The notes below the pieces were generated by a model, which saw nothing but the letters and a program-made list of their open reading frames with translations, did not search any database and was not told the DNA's origin. Shown piece after piece: positions 5,336-6,360 of a stretch of 6,360 nucleotides of DNA. Made by a program: the position numbers and the translations under genes. This DNA comes from a bacterium (GTDB lineage Bacteria > Latescibacterota > UBA2968): assembly GCA_027296045.1 (NCBI GenBank), contig JAPUJS010000447.1, positions 1 to 6,360 of the forward strand, read 5' to 3'. Within the stretch, counting starts at the first letter, position 1. Every line of letters begins with the position of its first letter.

Positions 5336-6351
5336 AGCGCCGGTTCTCCAGACACACGGGGAACGACCTGTTTTGCAGGCTCTTCAGACACCCCGGCCAA
5401 ACGCCAACTTCGAAGCGTCAAAATCACGCCCGTCGCCAAAATAGAAGCCCCCACCACCACATGGGTGGTCGTAATTCCCACATTCTTTTCTGTCCACACC
5501 ACATAGGCACCCAGGGTCACCTGCACCATCACCAGCCCCAACATCAACACCGCCGGCACCACCAATTCCCTTCGATTTCGGAACCGGCGCACCACCCATA
5601 CAGCCGTCCACACAATCATACCCAACACCAGCCCAGCCCAGGCGCGATGTGCAAAATGGATCATCACGCGCTTTTGAAATTCTGCCAGCGAAATCGGATA
5701 CGGCGCATTGGGATTCACCGTCAGCTCGGACAAGGATGGAAAAAGTGCGCCAAAGGAAAGCGGAAAATCAGGGATCGCCAGCCCTGACTCGGTATGTCGC
5801 ATCAGTGCGCCCAGAATCAATTGCACATAGATCACACAGGTGGTACCAACCGCCAGTTTCCGCAACCCCGCCCCCCCTTCGACCGGTGTGACAGAACCCG
5901 ATCGCCAGGAAGCCGACGTAAAAACCGCAAGCCCCACGGTCAAACAAAAAAACGTCTGCGCCAGACAGGCATGGGTCACCGAAATCGCCGTAGGCAACAA
6001 GAAAATAACCGTCAAGCCGCCCAGCAGGCCCTGCACAATCACGGCCAACAACGCAATAAAGCCCAGATTTCGTACCCAGCGCCGTGCCTCCTGGTGCCAG
6101 AGCCAGAAGGCCATCACAGTGGTCAAAAATCCCACAAAAGTTGCCACCATCCGGTGGCCATGCTCATAGAAAATGCCGCCCACCATCGGCGGAAACACCA
6201 TGCCATAGGAAAGCGGCCAATCGGGAACCGCCAGCCCCGACCCGGTGCTGGTCACCATTCCCCCTGCCAGAATGAGAAACAATGTCGCGCACGCCGTGAA
6301 CACCGCATACCGATGCAGCCAGCGGTCTTTTGCGGTCATCTGCGCGTCCAT
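5332..6351 (-). CDS. ctaA: Heme A synthase (CtaA/COX15 family)
   Basis: A 339-residue membrane protein with eight predicted helices (about 16-34, 66-86, 95-119, 122-145, 165-184, 230-254, 263-284 and 292-315). It oxidises the C8 methyl group of heme O to a formyl group, giving heme A. Expected heme-ligand histidines are present: H64/H66 in Y-E63-H-G-H-R, H127 in VTHA, H232/H235 in IHFAHR and H297 in TTTHVVVG; E63 is the conserved catalytic-region glutamate. The two halves are internally repeated: GSGLAVPDWPLSYG (37-50) mirrors ESGLAIPDFPLSFG (188-201). The cysteine pairs found in these loops of Bacillus-type CtaA are absent (V42/S48 and I193/S199). The ATG at 6351 has AGG at 6360-6358, 6 nt upstream. 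TTG 6357 or a start beyond the window edge cannot be excluded, because the frame stays open to the edge. It is the first visible gene of the cluster and overlaps cyoE by 4 nt. Confidence 0.94.
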   Translation of the reverse strand: MDAQMTAKDRWLHRYAVFTACATLFLILAGGMVTSTGSGLAVPDWPLSYGMVFPPMVGGIFYEHGHRMVATFVGFLTTVMAFWLWHQEARRWVRNLGFIALLAVIVQGLLGGLTVIFLLPTAISVTHACLAQTFFCLTVGLAVFTSASWRSGSVTPVEGGAGLRKLAVGTTCVIYVQLILGALMRHTESGLAIPDFPLSFGALFPSLSELTVNPNAPYPISLAEFQKRVMIHFAHRAWAGLVLGMIVWTAVWVVRRFRNRRELVVPAVLMLGLVMVQVTLGAYVVWTEKNVGITTTHVVVGASILATGVILTLRSWRLAGVSEEPAKQVVPRVSGEPAL

Positions 6352-6360
6352 CGCCAACCT

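Overview
The window reads as chromosomal DNA of a Gram-negative aerobic bacterium that uses a heme-A (aa3/caa3-type) cytochrome c oxidase. All genes look like standing housekeeping or regulatory genes. I see no insertion sequence, phage gene, CRISPR array, tRNA or rRNA. The gene set (ctaA-cyoE-ABC ATPase-ABC-2 permease-SCO1, with a CxGPCP-type SCO protein) reminds me of cytochrome-oxidase loci in the Planctomycetes/Verrucomicrobia group, but the phylum cannot be fixed from this sequence alone. The minus-strand genes mostly carry clear Shine-Dalgarno sequences, which argues against a typical Bacteroidota genome.

Layout. Positions 1-368 (minus) hold the N-terminal part of a lipoprotein with a PKD/Ig-like domain; the gene runs off the left edge. 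Positions 369-516 are a 148-bp divergent intergenic region with TTGACA elements on both strands. Positions 517-1935 (plus) encode a complete NtrC-type sigma-54 response regulator with no histidine kinase beside it in the window. A 40-bp convergent gap (1936-1975) holds a strong intrinsic terminator for that gene. From the right edge down to 1976 lies a minus-strand cluster of five genes. In transcription order these are ctaA (heme A synthase), cyoE/ctaB (heme O synthase), an ABC ATPase, an ABC-2 permease, and a SCO1/SenC copper chaperone.

How the genes work together. CyoE farnesylates heme B to heme O and CtaA oxidises heme O to heme A, the cofactor of the oxidase. SCO1 delivers copper to, or reduces, the CuA site of subunit II. 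The two-component ABC exporter between them has no established substrate. It is nevertheless the part most tightly tied to SCO1: ATPase and permease overlap by 8 nt, and permease and SCO1 share one base (TGATG). By contrast cyoE and the ATPase are separated by 90 bp containing a perfect 9-bp hairpin that looks like an attenuator or terminator. The cluster may therefore be two expression modules: heme A synthesis (ctaA-cyoE), and ABC exporter plus copper chaperone.

Nothing here is a clearly new system. The best leads are the oxidase-linked ABC exporter, the intra-cluster hairpin, the A9 tract inside the SCO1 gene, and the cysteine-free loops of CtaA.
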